Assembly: GCA_028767165.1 (NCBI GenBank)
Contig: JARACJ010000004.1
Location: 310,001-374,000 of the forward strand
From: Proteobacteria bacterium DTSAM18
GTDB taxonomy: Bacteria; Myxococcota_A; UBA796; GCA-2862545
Length of the DNA: 64,000 nucleotides
Direction: 5' to 3'
Position numbers and translations under genes: made by a program. The notes under the pieces were generated by a model. That model was given only the letters and a program-made list of their open reading frames with translations. It was not told the origin of the DNA and did not search any database. Shown in pieces: positions 25,208 through 34,384 of the stretch; positions within the stretch are counted from its first letter, which is position 1, and every line of letters starts with the position of its first letter.

Positions 25208-27354
25208 GCCGACCTCAACGGAATCGAAAGGAAGAAGGATTTGGCGCCACTACGTTCAACCTCGAACCAGAGGCTCCCTCCGTGCCTTTCGGCAATTGTG
25301 CGTGTAATGAATAGCCCCATGCCAGTGCCATCCTTGCGGGTGGTGAAGAACGAATCGTACATTCTTGGCGTTGTAGCAGGATCAACGGGCGTTCCGCTAT
25401 CGCTGACGAACAACAATGCGTGTTCTTCCTGACGTCGTACGCCCATCACCAGACGGCGCGGACCGTCCCATCCTTCCGTCATGGCGTGGATGGCGTTGCG
25501 CACGAGGTTGATGAGGGCGAGCTCGACCTGGCGGGCGTCGACCCGGAGCTCCGGGACCGACTCGTCGATCTCCAGCTCGGCCTCGATGTGGTGCCGGCGG
25601 AAGTCGAAGGTGTGCAGGTTGAAGACCTCCCGGACCAGCTCCTGGAGGCTCGTCTCGGTGATCTCGGGTGCCTGCCTGCGGAACAGGGCCCGCAGGCGCT
25701 GGACGATCTCGCCGGCGCGCTTGGCCTCCGAGGCGACCGCCTCGATGGCCTCCTGCATGTCCTCGTCGTCCAGGCTGCTCTGCTCCATGCGGAACAGGCA
25801 CCCCTGGGCGTAGGCGAGGATGGCGGTGAGCGGCTGGTTGAGCTCGTGGCCGAGGCTGCTGGCCATCTCGGACAGGATGGCGGCGCGGGAGTCGCGGCTG
25901 ACCTCGTCGAAGCGATCCCGCTGCTCGGCCTGATCATCGTGGCGGCGGGTGACGTCCGTGGCGGAGAGCACCAGCTCGTCGGAGTGGGGCAGGCGGGCGG
26001 CGTGCACGTCCAGGTAGATGGTCTCGCCGTTGCGCTCGATGGTGATCTCCCGGTGCACCTGGACGCCACGGCTGCGGACGAGCTGCAGCAGGCCGCTGGG
26101 GCGGGCCTTCAGGCGATCGACCAGGGCGTCGCGGGACAGCGAGGTGGGGTCGAAGCCGAACGTGGAGGTGGCCGCCGGGTTGGCGTACTGGATCATGCCG
26201 AGGTGATCGAACACCAGCACCGCCACGTTGATGGTGTTGGCGAGGGCCTCGAACCGCTGCTCGGAGGCCCGCAGGGCGTCGGAGCGCTCCTGGATGCGCC
26301 GGCGGAGGTTGTCCTGCACCTGCAGCAGGTGGTGGTGGGCCATCTGCCGCTCGGTGACGTCCTGGAAGAAGCCGGCCATGCGACCTCCCTCGTCGTCGAG
26401 GGGGACGGTGCGCAGCTGCAGGCTCAGGGCCTGATCGGCCCGGTGCAGGTTGAAGGTGGTCTGCGAGGGGTAGGGACTCGCGAGGACGCCCCGCACCCGC
26501 TCGAGATCGTAGGGCGCGACGTGGGTGGTCCAGGCGTCGGGCCAGGGGCCCTGGGGATCGGTGGGATCGAGCACCCGCAGGGCCGCGGGGTTGTGGTGGA
26601 TCAGGCGACCGGAGGCCAGATCCCACAGCAGGACGGCCTCTTCGAGGTGCTCGCTGACGGTGGCGAAGGCCGGCTCCTCGCGGGTGCCGAGGGAGGCGTC
26701 GACGGAGCCGGTGAGCAGGCTGGCGAACCAGGCGCCGAGGTGCTCGGTGCTGGTGGACAGCGGATGGGACCCGGAGACGGCGGCGCACAGTCGCCGGGGC
26801 GGATGGCCCGGGATCGGCCAGGTCTGGACCTGCAGGCCGTTGGTGGGGAGGTCGTCCAGGGAGAGCTGGTGCAGCTCGCGGGGATCGAGGTTGCTGGCCG
26901 GGTCGACGGACCACTGGAGCGCCTGCTCGCCATCGCCGATCCAGAGCACGTCGCAGGCGAGGAAGCCCCGGAGCAGGTCGAGCAGGGCGCGCAGGGCCTC
27001 CGGGCTCGACAGATCCTCGACCCGGCGCAGCTCGGCGGCGAGCTGGGAGAGGAGATCGGACTCGGCGGTGGACTCGGGCACCTCGTGGGGGACCGCGCCG
27101 GGCAGGATGAGGCCCGTGATCTCGCCCTGGGGACCTCGCCAGGCCACGCCGTGGGCGGTGGACGCGCGGGTGTGGGGCGCCTGCTCCTCGAGGTGGCGGA
27201 GCAGGTGCTGGACCTGATCGAGGACCTCCTCGGTGGGTACCTGCGGAACGAAGGTGTACGGACCGGTGGTGGCCTTGCTGGAGAACACCCAGGCCGATCC
27301 GGAGAGCTTGTGGAGCCACTGCAGGCGGCGGGTGTCGGGGTGGGCGGTTCCCAT
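25204..27354 (-). CDS. Soluble PAS sensor histidine kinase (FixL-like)
   Basis: A 716-residue kinase without transmembrane segments. A GAF-like region spans about 105-220 and two PAS domains span about 230-335 (ending AGFFQDVTERQ) and 365-470. The HisKA domain has His503 in ASSLGHELNQPLTAI, a FixL/DctB-like signature. The ATPase domain has NLVRNAIHAM and GTGMGLFITRTI. No heme-binding FixL pattern is recognised, so the signal is open. I start at ATG 27354; the frame remains open upstream but would run into the terminator and the neighbouring gene. It is coupled to the FixJ-type gene. Confidence 0.88.
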   Translation of the reverse strand: MGTAHPDTRRLQWLHKLSGSAWVFSSKATTGPYTFVPQVPTEEVLDQVQHLLRHLEEQAPHTRASTAHGVAWRGPQGEITGLILPGAVPHEVPESTAESDLLSQLAAELRRVEDLSSPEALRALLDLLRGFLACDVLWIGDGEQALQWSVDPASNLDPRELHQLSLDDLPTNGLQVQTWPIPGHPPRRLCAAVSGSHPLSTSTEHLGAWFASLLTGSVDASLGTREEPAFATVSEHLEEAVLLWDLASGRLIHHNPAALRVLDPTDPQGPWPDAWTTHVAPYDLERVRGVLASPYPSQTTFNLHRADQALSLQLRTVPLDDEGGRMAGFFQDVTERQMAHHHLLQVQDNLRRRIQERSDALRASEQRFEALANTINVAVLVFDHLGMIQYANPAATSTFGFDPTSLSRDALVDRLKARPSGLLQLVRSRGVQVHREITIERNGETIYLDVHAARLPHSDELVLSATDVTRRHDDQAEQRDRFDEVSRDSRAAILSEMASSLGHELNQPLTAILAYAQGCLFRMEQSSLDDEDMQEAIEAVASEAKRAGEIVQRLRALFRRQAPEITETSLQELVREVFNLHTFDFRRHHIEAELEIDESVPELRVDARQVELALINLVRNAIHAMTEGWDGPRRLVMGVRRQEEHALLFVSDSGTPVDPATTPRMYDSFFTTRKDGTGMGLFITRTIAERHGGSLWFEVERSGAKSFFLSIPLRSA

Positions 27355-27525
27355 GGGTCCGGTGGGCTCCGCGGGTGGGGGGCTGGTGTCTGTGCGGTGT
27401 TCGGGCAAGCCTGTCTCCAACAGGGGCGGGAGTGAGGCGCACTCCGTGGTGTTGCTGATACGGAAGATCTCGCACCGCCTTGAGGCTTTGCGCGCTTCAT
27501 GGGGTACCAGCCCCCACGAAGAAGA

Positions 27526-27556
27526 CCCCATCCTCGCCGCGAAGGCAAGGATGGGG
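27526..27556 (-). terminator. Rho-independent terminator of the LTD lipoprotein gene
   Basis: A 13-base stem CCCCATCCTCGCC/GGCAAGGATGGGG (one wobble pair) with a five-base loop. On the minus strand it is followed by TCTTCTTCG. It lies 21 bases after the stop codon. Confidence 0.65.
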
Positions 27557-27577
27557 CCGGTGGCATCCGCCCAGGCG

Positions 27578-29101
27578 TCAGGGCTTGGGGTGGACGCCGG
27601 GAGAGGCGAGGTCGGACAGGTTGTTGAACACCCACTCACTGACGGAGAAGTCGGGCGAGGGGGCGGTCACGAAGGCCGCGCGCTCCACGATGCTGTCGTC
27701 GTGGAACCAGTCGTCGCCGATCCGGGGCTCCTCACCGATGCGACCGAAGACGTCATAGATGTCGCCGCCGAGGTTCTCGATGGTGTACACGTCCTGGCCG
27801 TCGGGGGTGGCGCCGAGCTCGATCTGATCGGGCTCGACCTCGTAGAACGCGGTGAAGAAGCGACGGTTCACCGCCATGACCCAGCTGTCACCAGGGGCGA
27901 GCACAGCGCCGTCGGTGAAGTTCAGGTAGCCCTGGGGCGAGGTGGCACCGTTGCGGTAGACGCCGATGCGGTAGGCGTCGAGGCTGATGGGCACGGCGGA
28001 GGCGTTGGTGACCTCGATGAAGCGGCCCTCGATCCGTTCGTTGGCCGCGAGCTCGGTGAGGAGGAGGGCACGGGGGTCGGCGGGCGGCACGACGACACCG
28101 GAGTCACCGGTCTCTCCGCCGGTCTCGCCGGAGCCGTCGGCGAAGAGGACGTCCTCGAGGCGGCGGGGCGCCGGCTTGAACTCACCGCGCACGTCGGGAA
28201 CCACGAACTCGAAGTGCAGGGGACCGGTGACCCGGCGCACGCGGTCGCCGATGGACACCGGCACGCCGAAGATGGCGTCATCCACGACGAACTCGTCCGA
28301 GTCGCTGAAGATGCGCAGCACCCGGGAGAAGAGGCTGGCGCTGGCCTGACCGAGGGTGAACTCGTCTCCGTCGATCGCACGGACCTCGAAGGGCAGGCCC
28401 TGGGCGAGCACCGTCACGAGCATGGACTCGTAGCTGTCCGCCAGATCGCCCTGCAGGTCCGCGAGGCCGAGCTCGACCGGATCGGGAAGGTCGGTGCTGC
28501 CCACGATGCGGACCTCGGACTGGCCGGACAGGTAGGCACGGACGCTGGTGACACCGCGGATCTCGGCGTAGACGGCGGTCACGTCGACGAGGTCACCCTC
28601 GTTGAGGATGCTGCCGTCCGGCACGGTGACCACGCCGTCGAGGGGGAAGCGCTGGTCGGTGAGGAGCACCTTGAGACCGGCGTTGGAACGGCTGTCCGGA
28701 TCCTGCACGAAGAAGCCGGGCTCACCCTCGCCATCGTCGAGGAAGATGCCGGTGACCACGAGGCCTTCGAGGGCCACGCGCACGTTCTCGTCGATGCGAC
28801 CGAGCTGCAGGTCCTCCACGGTCGCGGGCACGGTGACGACGGGCTCGGAGGTGTCACCGGACTCACCGGGCAGGCCTGTCTCGCCCGTTGCACCCGTCGC
28901 ACCGGTCTCTCCCGACTCGCCGGGTCCGGTCTCGCCGGTCTCCGCCGTCTCGCCGGTCTCCCCTGTCTCCATGGGTTCGCCGGTGTCGGTGGGCAGGCCG
29001 CCGGTGTCGGTCTCGTCGTCCTTGTCGTCGTCCTTGCAGCCCGCCATCCATGTGGTGGCGGCGAGCAGCAACGCGGCGGCTCTGAGTGAGGTGATCCGCA
29101 T
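27578..29101 (-). CDS. Lipoprotein with ETG-rich linker and lamin-tail-like domain
   Basis: A 507-residue lipoprotein (signal ending TTWMAGC). After Asp/Lys residues comes a low-complexity linker of about 50 residues made of ETG/ESG triplets. The middle part is beta-rich and resembles a nucleic-acid-binding OB-like or nuclease-accessory region (VEDLQLGRIDENVRVALEGL). A second ETG linker is followed by a C-terminal lamin-tail-domain-like fold (LLLTELAANERIEGRFIEVTN, then WVMAVNR). Such proteins often belong to extracellular nuclease systems, but no nuclease motif is seen here. Surface exposure is likely. Confidence 0.75.
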   Translation of the reverse strand: MRITSLRAAALLLAATTWMAGCKDDDKDDETDTGGLPTDTGEPMETGETGETAETGETGPGESGETGATGATGETGLPGESGDTSEPVVTVPATVEDLQLGRIDENVRVALEGLVVTGIFLDDGEGEPGFFVQDPDSRSNAGLKVLLTDQRFPLDGVVTVPDGSILNEGDLVDVTAVYAEIRGVTSVRAYLSGQSEVRIVGSTDLPDPVELGLADLQGDLADSYESMLVTVLAQGLPFEVRAIDGDEFTLGQASASLFSRVLRIFSDSDEFVVDDAIFGVPVSIGDRVRRVTGPLHFEFVVPDVRGEFKPAPRRLEDVLFADGSGETGGETGDSGVVVPPADPRALLLTELAANERIEGRFIEVTNASAVPISLDAYRIGVYRNGATSPQGYLNFTDGAVLAPGDSWVMAVNRRFFTAFYEVEPDQIELGATPDGQDVYTIENLGGDIYDVFGRIGEEPRIGDDWFHDDSIVERAAFVTAPSPDFSVSEWVFNNLSDLASPGVHPKP

Positions 29102-29237
29102 GACTCTCTCTCCGTGGTTCCCCGGGCGCGGGGAGGAGCCGGCACGGGGGGCCGGTCCTGGGGTTCCAGCGAAGAAACGAAGCGGAGGGGACCCTCGGAG
29201 ATCCGGAGGTGCCCTGTGGGGCCTCACGCCGTACGCA

Positions 29238-29516
29238 CTACCAGGGACCGTCGAGGGCCGGGTCGAGGGGCGTGAAGCCCAGACGGAGGCTGTCGATGGG
29301 GTCGAAGGCCTCCTCCTCAGGCCAGGCGCGGGCCACCTGGAAGGCGGTGTCCAGCGGCTCGCACACGCGCTGGGGCGTAGGGGGCTCGCCGGGTGCGTCG
29401 GTGTCGTTGGCCTGTGCCGAGTCGTAGGCCGGCGGATCATAGGGGGGAGAATACCCATCCTGCAGACCACCGCAGCCGGTGAGCGCGATCAGGAGCACCA
29501 GGGGGAGTCGGACCAT
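29238..29516 (-). CDS. Small lipoprotein
   Basis: A 92-residue protein with signal MVRLPLVLLIALTGC, a Tyr/Pro/Asp-rich linker (SPPYDPPAYDSAQ) and a short acidic C-terminus. No family recognised. Its gene is the first of two minus-strand lipoprotein genes, 136 bases upstream of the LTD gene and divergent from the CNNM-type gene. Confidence 0.6.
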   Translation of the reverse strand: MVRLPLVLLIALTGCGGLQDGYSPPYDPPAYDSAQANDTDAPGEPPTPQRVCEPLDTAFQVARAWPEEEAFDPIDSLRLGFTPLDPALDGPW

Positions 29517-29665
29517 GACCTGTCTTCCGCTTGGAGTGGAGATCGAGCCCTTCGGCACGGCGGGACGGGCGGTGGATGGGGGGGACTCGTGAGGGAACGG
29601 CCTCCTGGATCGACAGGACCGATCCGTCGGTTAGGGAGGGCACGTGGTCCAGGAGGCCGTTGCAG

Positions 29666-30730
29666 GTGGTGACGCTGTTCGTGATGATGGCCGGAGTCGT
29701 ACTGGCTTCCGCTCTTTGTTCGGGTACCGAGGCGGCGCTGCTGTCCCTCCCGGTCAACCGCGCGCGACAGCTCGCGGCGGATGGCATCCCGGGTTCCAGG
29801 CGGCTGCTGATCCTCCGGGAGCGGCCGGCCCAGGCCATCGGTGCCATCGTGGTGCTCAACAACGTGGCCAACATCGTGGGTTCCATGATGGTGGGCGCCA
29901 CCGCGGTGCGGGTGTTCGGGTCCCATGCGATGGGGTGGGTGTCCGCCACGATGACCATCGCGATCATCCTGCTGGCGGAGATCCTGCCCAAGTCCATCGG
30001 TGAGCGCTTTGCCGAGCCCATCGGACTGAGGGTGGCGGCGCCGCTCACCGGTCTGGTGTGGCTGCTCACGCCCGTGTTGTGGGTGCTGTCCCTGTTCACC
30101 CGGGGCTTCGAGCGGGACGACGTGCCGATCACCGACGAGGACGAGATCCGGTTCCTCGTGGCCAGCGGCGGGCACGAAGGGGTCATCGAAGACGACGAGT
30201 CCGAGATGATCCAGCGGGTCTTCCTGCTCAACGACTCCACGGCCGCCGACATCCTCACCCCCCGGGTGGCCATGAGCTTCCTGTTCGCGGACGCCACCCT
30301 GCGAGAGGCCGAACCCTACGTGCGCACCTCGGAGCACTCCCGCATCGTGGTGGTCGGGAAGAACCGCGACGATGCGCTCGGGATGGTGCTCAAGGTCGAG
30401 CTGCTCTCCGCCATGATGGACGGGCGGTGGGATCGCCGGGTGCTCGAGTTCCTCCGGCCGGTCCGGATCGTCGATCTGACCACCCGGGCGGACGACCTGT
30501 TGCGCCTGTTCCGTTCCCACCGCAGCCTGCTGGCCGTGGTGTCGGATGGCTTCGGCGGCGTGGCCGGCGTGGTCACCCTGGAGGACGTGCTGGAGGTGCT
30601 CACCGGCGAGATCGTCGACGAGACCGACACCGTGGCCGACCTGGCCGAGGTGGCGCGCCGGGAGGGACTCCGTGGCGAGGCGTCGGAGCAAGGCGAAGAG
30701 GGCGACGAGGACGAGGGTGGCGAGGACTGA
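29666..30730 (+). CDS. CNNM/CBS-domain membrane protein (CorC/HlyC-like)
   Basis: A protein of about 354 residues. The N-terminal CNNM domain has hydrophobic helices and the family pattern CSGTEAALLSLPVNRARQLA, IVVLNNVANIVGSM and AEILPKSIGER. A pair of CBS domains follows (ILTPRVAMSF and FGGVAGVVTLEDVLEVLTGEIVD as landmarks). The C-terminus is acidic. Relatives export or sense Mg or other divalent ions. I place the start at GTG 29666, nine bases after AGGAGG; the frame is open further upstream but without a site or homology. The family's large CorC_HlyC domain is absent. Confidence 0.82.
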   Translation: MVTLFVMMAGVVLASALCSGTEAALLSLPVNRARQLAADGIPGSRRLLILRERPAQAIGAIVVLNNVANIVGSMMVGATAVRVFGSHAMGWVSATMTIAIILLAEILPKSIGERFAEPIGLRVAAPLTGLVWLLTPVLWVLSLFTRGFERDDVPITDEDEIRFLVASGGHEGVIEDDESEMIQRVFLLNDSTAADILTPRVAMSFLFADATLREAEPYVRTSEHSRIVVVGKNRDDALGMVLKVELLSAMMDGRWDRRVLEFLRPVRIVDLTTRADDLLRLFRSHRSLLAVVSDGFGGVAGVVTLEDVLEVLTGEIVDETDTVADLAEVARREGLRGEASEQGEEGDEDEGGED

Positions 30731-30803
30731 CGGGTCCTGCCGGTTCGCCTGATTTGTCCTGCATGATGCAGTGATCGTATCCTGCCGGTGGCGGGAGGCG
30801 GAC

Positions 30804-32438
30804 ATGTGGTGGTGGTGGCTTGCGGCATGTGTGTGGGAACCGGGACTGGTGGTGATTCCCGAGCACCCGGTCACGGGTGACGAGGTGCAGGTGGTGCCCA
30901 TGGGGCCCTGGGGCACGGAGCTCGACGTCACGTGGACCTCCGAGGGCGCCGGCACGGTGCAGGGCACCACCCTTCCGGGCGAGGAGACCTGGCGGGGGCA
31001 GCGCTGGCAGGTGCGGGTCAGCGACGGGGCCCACGAGATCCTGCACACGGTCGAGGTGGGCAACGCCCCGCCCCTGGTGGTCACCTCCGGGCTGCAGCCC
31101 TCCGTGCCCCTGGCCACCCAGCCGCTTCGCCTGGTGTGGGCGGCGCGGGATCCGGAGGGAGAGCCCCTGGCGGTGCAGGTGCGGTTCTGGGCGGATGGCG
31201 CCCTGATGCCGGCGGGGCCCTCCGGCGAGCTGCAGGCGGGGTCCCTCAAGCGGGGCCAGGTCGTCGATGCCGAGATCATCGCCACCGATCCCATGGGGGC
31301 CCAGGCCATCGTGCGGCTCGCGGCACCGGTCGTGGTGGGCAACGGTCCACCGATGGCGCAGGCGCGGGTGGAGCTGGGCAGCGGCGTGGCCCGGGAGGCC
31401 CCGCTCCGCTGCATGGTGGAGGCGTCCGATCCCGACGGGGATGCGGTGCAGGTCGAGGTGGACTGGTGGGATCGGACGGGCATGCTCGGGGTCGGGGAGG
31501 TCCTCGGGGCGGCCCTGCAGCAGCCCGACGAGCCGGTGTGGTGCCGTGCCGTGCTGCAGGACGACCACGGGGGCACCACCGAGGTCCTCAGCGAGCCCGT
31601 CGCGCTGTGGCCCGGGCCGCCCGGCGCCGTGCGGGTGGAGGGGGGCAGCCTGCAGCTCGGGTCGGAGGACGACGAGGTCGGCCGGTTGTCGTCGGAGAAC
31701 ACGGTGCAGGTGACGCTGACCGGGGCCCTGTACGTGCAGACCCACGAGGTCACCCAGGAGGACCTCGAGGATCTCCTCGGGGAGCGGGACGACTCCCACG
31801 GCTGTGCCACCTGTCCCGCCACCTTCGTCTCCTGGCACGAGGCGGCCCTGTACGCGAACCTGCTGTCGCTTCAGGAGGGGCTGCCGAGCTGCTACGACTG
31901 CGCGCTCGGTGAAGGCCTCACCCACGACTGCGAGCCGGACGGCGACCTCGCGGACTGCGACGGCTGGCGGCTGCCCACGGAGGCCGAGTGGGAGTTCGTG
32001 GCGCGGGCGGGTGTGACGGCGGATGCGTTTCCGGCGGGGGGGAATCTGGGGCCGACCGACTCTTCGAGCTGTTCCACGGTACTTCTGGACGACGGAACCC
32101 TACTGACAAGTCAGGCCGTGTACTGTGCGATGATTACCAATGCGAATGTGGTGGGTGTACCCGCCTCAATGACCACCTCCCCCAACCCCGACGGCCTCTA
32201 CGACCTCGCCGGCTCCGTGGCCGAGTGGACCCACGACCGCTGGGACGATCGACCGGCCATGGCGACCGATCCCGTCGGCGACGACGACGGCGTCTGGCGA
32301 GGCGTACGCGGAGGCTCCTGGCGCTCCACGCCCTCGGCGCTCCGCATGGCCTCCAACCCCCAGCAGCGGGCCGTGGACATGTTCGACGACGTGGGCTTCC
32401 GGTTGGTGCGGTGGGCGCCGGCGTTGCCGGAGCCATGA
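30804..32438 (+). CDS. Lipoprotein with Ig-like domains and a FGE-fold domain lacking catalytic Cys
   Basis: A 544-residue protein starting MWWWWLAAC, a very short lipoprotein signal. Two Ig/PKD-like domains follow, with DPEGEPLAVQVRFWADG and SDPDGDAVQVEVDWWDRTG. The C-terminal third is a formylglycine-generating-enzyme (FGE/sulfatase-modifying) fold: THEVTQEDLEDLL, FVSWHEAALYANLLS, CDGWRLPTEAEWEFVARAG, GLYDLAGSVAEWTHD and VRGGSWRSTPSALRMAS. The two copper-binding cysteines of true FGE, normally just after RGGSW, are missing, so it is probably non-catalytic or binds ligands. ATG 30804 has GGAGG five bases upstream. The architecture recurs at 41291-42808. Confidence 0.85.
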   Translation: MWWWWLAACVWEPGLVVIPEHPVTGDEVQVVPMGPWGTELDVTWTSEGAGTVQGTTLPGEETWRGQRWQVRVSDGAHEILHTVEVGNAPPLVVTSGLQPSVPLATQPLRLVWAARDPEGEPLAVQVRFWADGALMPAGPSGELQAGSLKRGQVVDAEIIATDPMGAQAIVRLAAPVVVGNGPPMAQARVELGSGVAREAPLRCMVEASDPDGDAVQVEVDWWDRTGMLGVGEVLGAALQQPDEPVWCRAVLQDDHGGTTEVLSEPVALWPGPPGAVRVEGGSLQLGSEDDEVGRLSSENTVQVTLTGALYVQTHEVTQEDLEDLLGERDDSHGCATCPATFVSWHEAALYANLLSLQEGLPSCYDCALGEGLTHDCEPDGDLADCDGWRLPTEAEWEFVARAGVTADAFPAGGNLGPTDSSSCSTVLLDDGTLLTSQAVYCAMITNANVVGVPASMTTSPNPDGLYDLAGSVAEWTHDRWDDRPAMATDPVGDDDGVWRGVRGGSWRSTPSALRMASNPQQRAVDMFDDVGFRLVRWAPALPEP

Positions 32439-32441
32439 GGC

Positions 32442-33875
32442 TCAGATCCGGCGCAGGCGGCGCAGGGCGTCGAGGTTCCAGCCGCCGGTGAGGCGGGACG
32501 CGAGGAAGTAGGTGGCGCCGGCCAGCGGGAGCTGGGCCCACGGGTTCCATCCTGCCGTGAGGTGGAGCACGGCCGCCATGGGGATCGCGGCGGCCAGCGC
32601 CGGGAGCATGGGACGGAGGATGCGTACGCCGGGGACGTCCTTGCGGGCGATGACGAAGTAGCCCACCACGAGCCCGGTCTCGCAGGTGAGGCTGGCCACC
32701 GCGGCGCCCAGGGCCCCTTGCTCGGGGATCAGGACGAGGTTGAGCACGACGTTGAGCACGACCATGGCCGCGAGGACGCCACTGCGTGCCTTCTCCCGGC
32801 CCCACGCGATGATGCCGGCCGACAGGGTGTTGCTGACGACCCGCGGTGCCATCATCACGAACACCGCGGCCGCCACGGCCTCGCCCGCCGCGAAGTCCGG
32901 GCCCATCACCGAGGTCAGCAGGGGACCGCCGATCATCAGGCCGCCGACGGACACGGGCACGCCCGCGCAGGACAGCACGCGGACGTTGGTGGCCACCTCC
33001 GCCGCCGCCTGCTCCGGATCGTCCCGAAGGGCGGCCAGGCGAGGCAGGAACGCGCTGTTGACCATGTGGATCATGCCTGCGAGGTAGAACAGCAGCAGCT
33101 GGGGCATGGTGTACAGGCCCAGCTCCGCGGCGCCCTTCATGCGCTCGAGCATGAGGTTGTCGAAGGTGTTGAACAGGGTGCCGAGCACGCCCATGGTGGC
33201 GAAGGTGAAGCCCGCGGGGAGCATGGCCGTGACCTGCGACCAGCGTATGGGTGGATGCGGCGGCACCAGGGGACTCAGGGTGCGTCGGACCACGCGCCAG
33301 CCCACGAGGTCGCCGATGACGGAGGCGCCGAAGAAGCCCACGAGGCCCATCAGGCTGTCGTCGATCCACCAGGCCGTCAGCGCGATGATGATCAGCGATC
33401 GCATGACGTAGCCGCGCACGAGCAGGGGCGCGATGCGCAGGCCCACGGCGGTGCCTTCTTCCGAGCTGAGGAACCCACGCAGGATCTGGCTCACCACCAG
33501 CATCATCCCGCACCACAGCACGGCCGTGGGCGCCTCGATCCACAGGAGGTAGGCGGGCACGGCGAGCGCCACGAGGGGCAGGGCCAGCAGGGGGAAGCGG
33601 TAGCCGATGGCGCGCATCGTGCCGGCCTGCTCCGGTGCCCTCGCGACCTCCCGGCTGATGAGCTGGGTGGACTGCAGGGTCATGACCGGCAGGGTGGTGC
33701 GGCTCAGGGTGGAGAGCAGCGCCTGCCAGCCGAGCATGGTGGGGCCGCCGAACCGGCCGAGCAGCACGCTGATGCCCAGGCCCGCGAGGATGCGGGTGAG
33801 CTGGTTGATCAGCAGCGCGATGGCGTTGCCTCCCCGGCGGGGGGAGGTCTCGGGGACGGCGGCGGTGGTGCTCAA
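32442..33875 (-). CDS. Polysaccharide flippase (Wzx/MATE-like)
   Basis: A 477-residue membrane protein with about 12-14 hydrophobic helices. It begins with the family-type first helix (NAIALLINQLTRILAGLGISVLLGRFGGP) and keeps GVLGTLFNTFDNLML in the middle. Such proteins translocate lipid-linked glycans across the inner membrane. I use TTG 33875, which has GAGG five bases upstream; no ATG lies nearer than the third helix or in a plausible place upstream. It stands alone, convergent with the FGE-fold gene (three-base gap), not inside a sugar cluster. Confidence 0.85.
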   Translation of the reverse strand: MSTTAAVPETSPRRGGNAIALLINQLTRILAGLGISVLLGRFGGPTMLGWQALLSTLSRTTLPVMTLQSTQLISREVARAPEQAGTMRAIGYRFPLLALPLVALAVPAYLLWIEAPTAVLWCGMMLVVSQILRGFLSSEEGTAVGLRIAPLLVRGYVMRSLIIIALTAWWIDDSLMGLVGFFGASVIGDLVGWRVVRRTLSPLVPPHPPIRWSQVTAMLPAGFTFATMGVLGTLFNTFDNLMLERMKGAAELGLYTMPQLLLFYLAGMIHMVNSAFLPRLAALRDDPEQAAAEVATNVRVLSCAGVPVSVGGLMIGGPLLTSVMGPDFAAGEAVAAAVFVMMAPRVVSNTLSAGIIAWGREKARSGVLAAMVVLNVVLNLVLIPEQGALGAAVASLTCETGLVVGYFVIARKDVPGVRILRPMLPALAAAIPMAAVLHLTAGWNPWAQLPLAGATYFLASRLTGGWNLDALRRLRRI

Positions 33876-34384
33876 GCGTGCCTCGTGCAGGGCGTGCAGT
33901 GTAGCGGGGTGACGCCCGGTCCGCCGGTGCGGGTCGTTTCCTTCGCGGGATCCACCGGGAGGTCCAAGGAAGACCCGCGTGGGTGCGAACAGGCGGTATC
34001 CATCCCATCGGCGGCGCACGAGGGGCTGTGGAGCATACGCCAGGCCAGCTCTCGCGGAAGGCCGCCGTAGGAGGACTCCCGAGGCATGGGCCCGGATGGG
34101 ATCGTTCCCCACGGCCCTTTCCCGGACACGCCTCGGACGGGCATCCGGTATGCACGCCGTCGCGGGACAATCGCCCTCCGGGCGTAAGGCGGGGACTTGT
34201 TCCGTGATCGCGGCCACCGACGCGCCCAATGGGTATCAACCTGCGCTTCACGAGGTCCCGGCACCGTTTGAACGGCGCGGTGCAGATCCCGACGGACGAA
34301 GGGCGGAGCTCGTGCGCGACGAGCCCCGACAGTGACCACACGTCCCGGGGGCATCCCGTGGACGAGACGCGGAGACGTTCTGCC
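33876..34384. other. Intergenic region before the first adhesin gene
   Basis: A 509-base divergent region between flippase and adhesin-like gene. It contains nested inverted repeats at 34261-34283 (GCACCG/CGGTGC around CCGTT-TG-AACGG). The word GTTTGAAC also occurs upstream of the second adhesin gene (36465-36472). I see no coding pattern or RNA gene. Confidence 0.4.
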
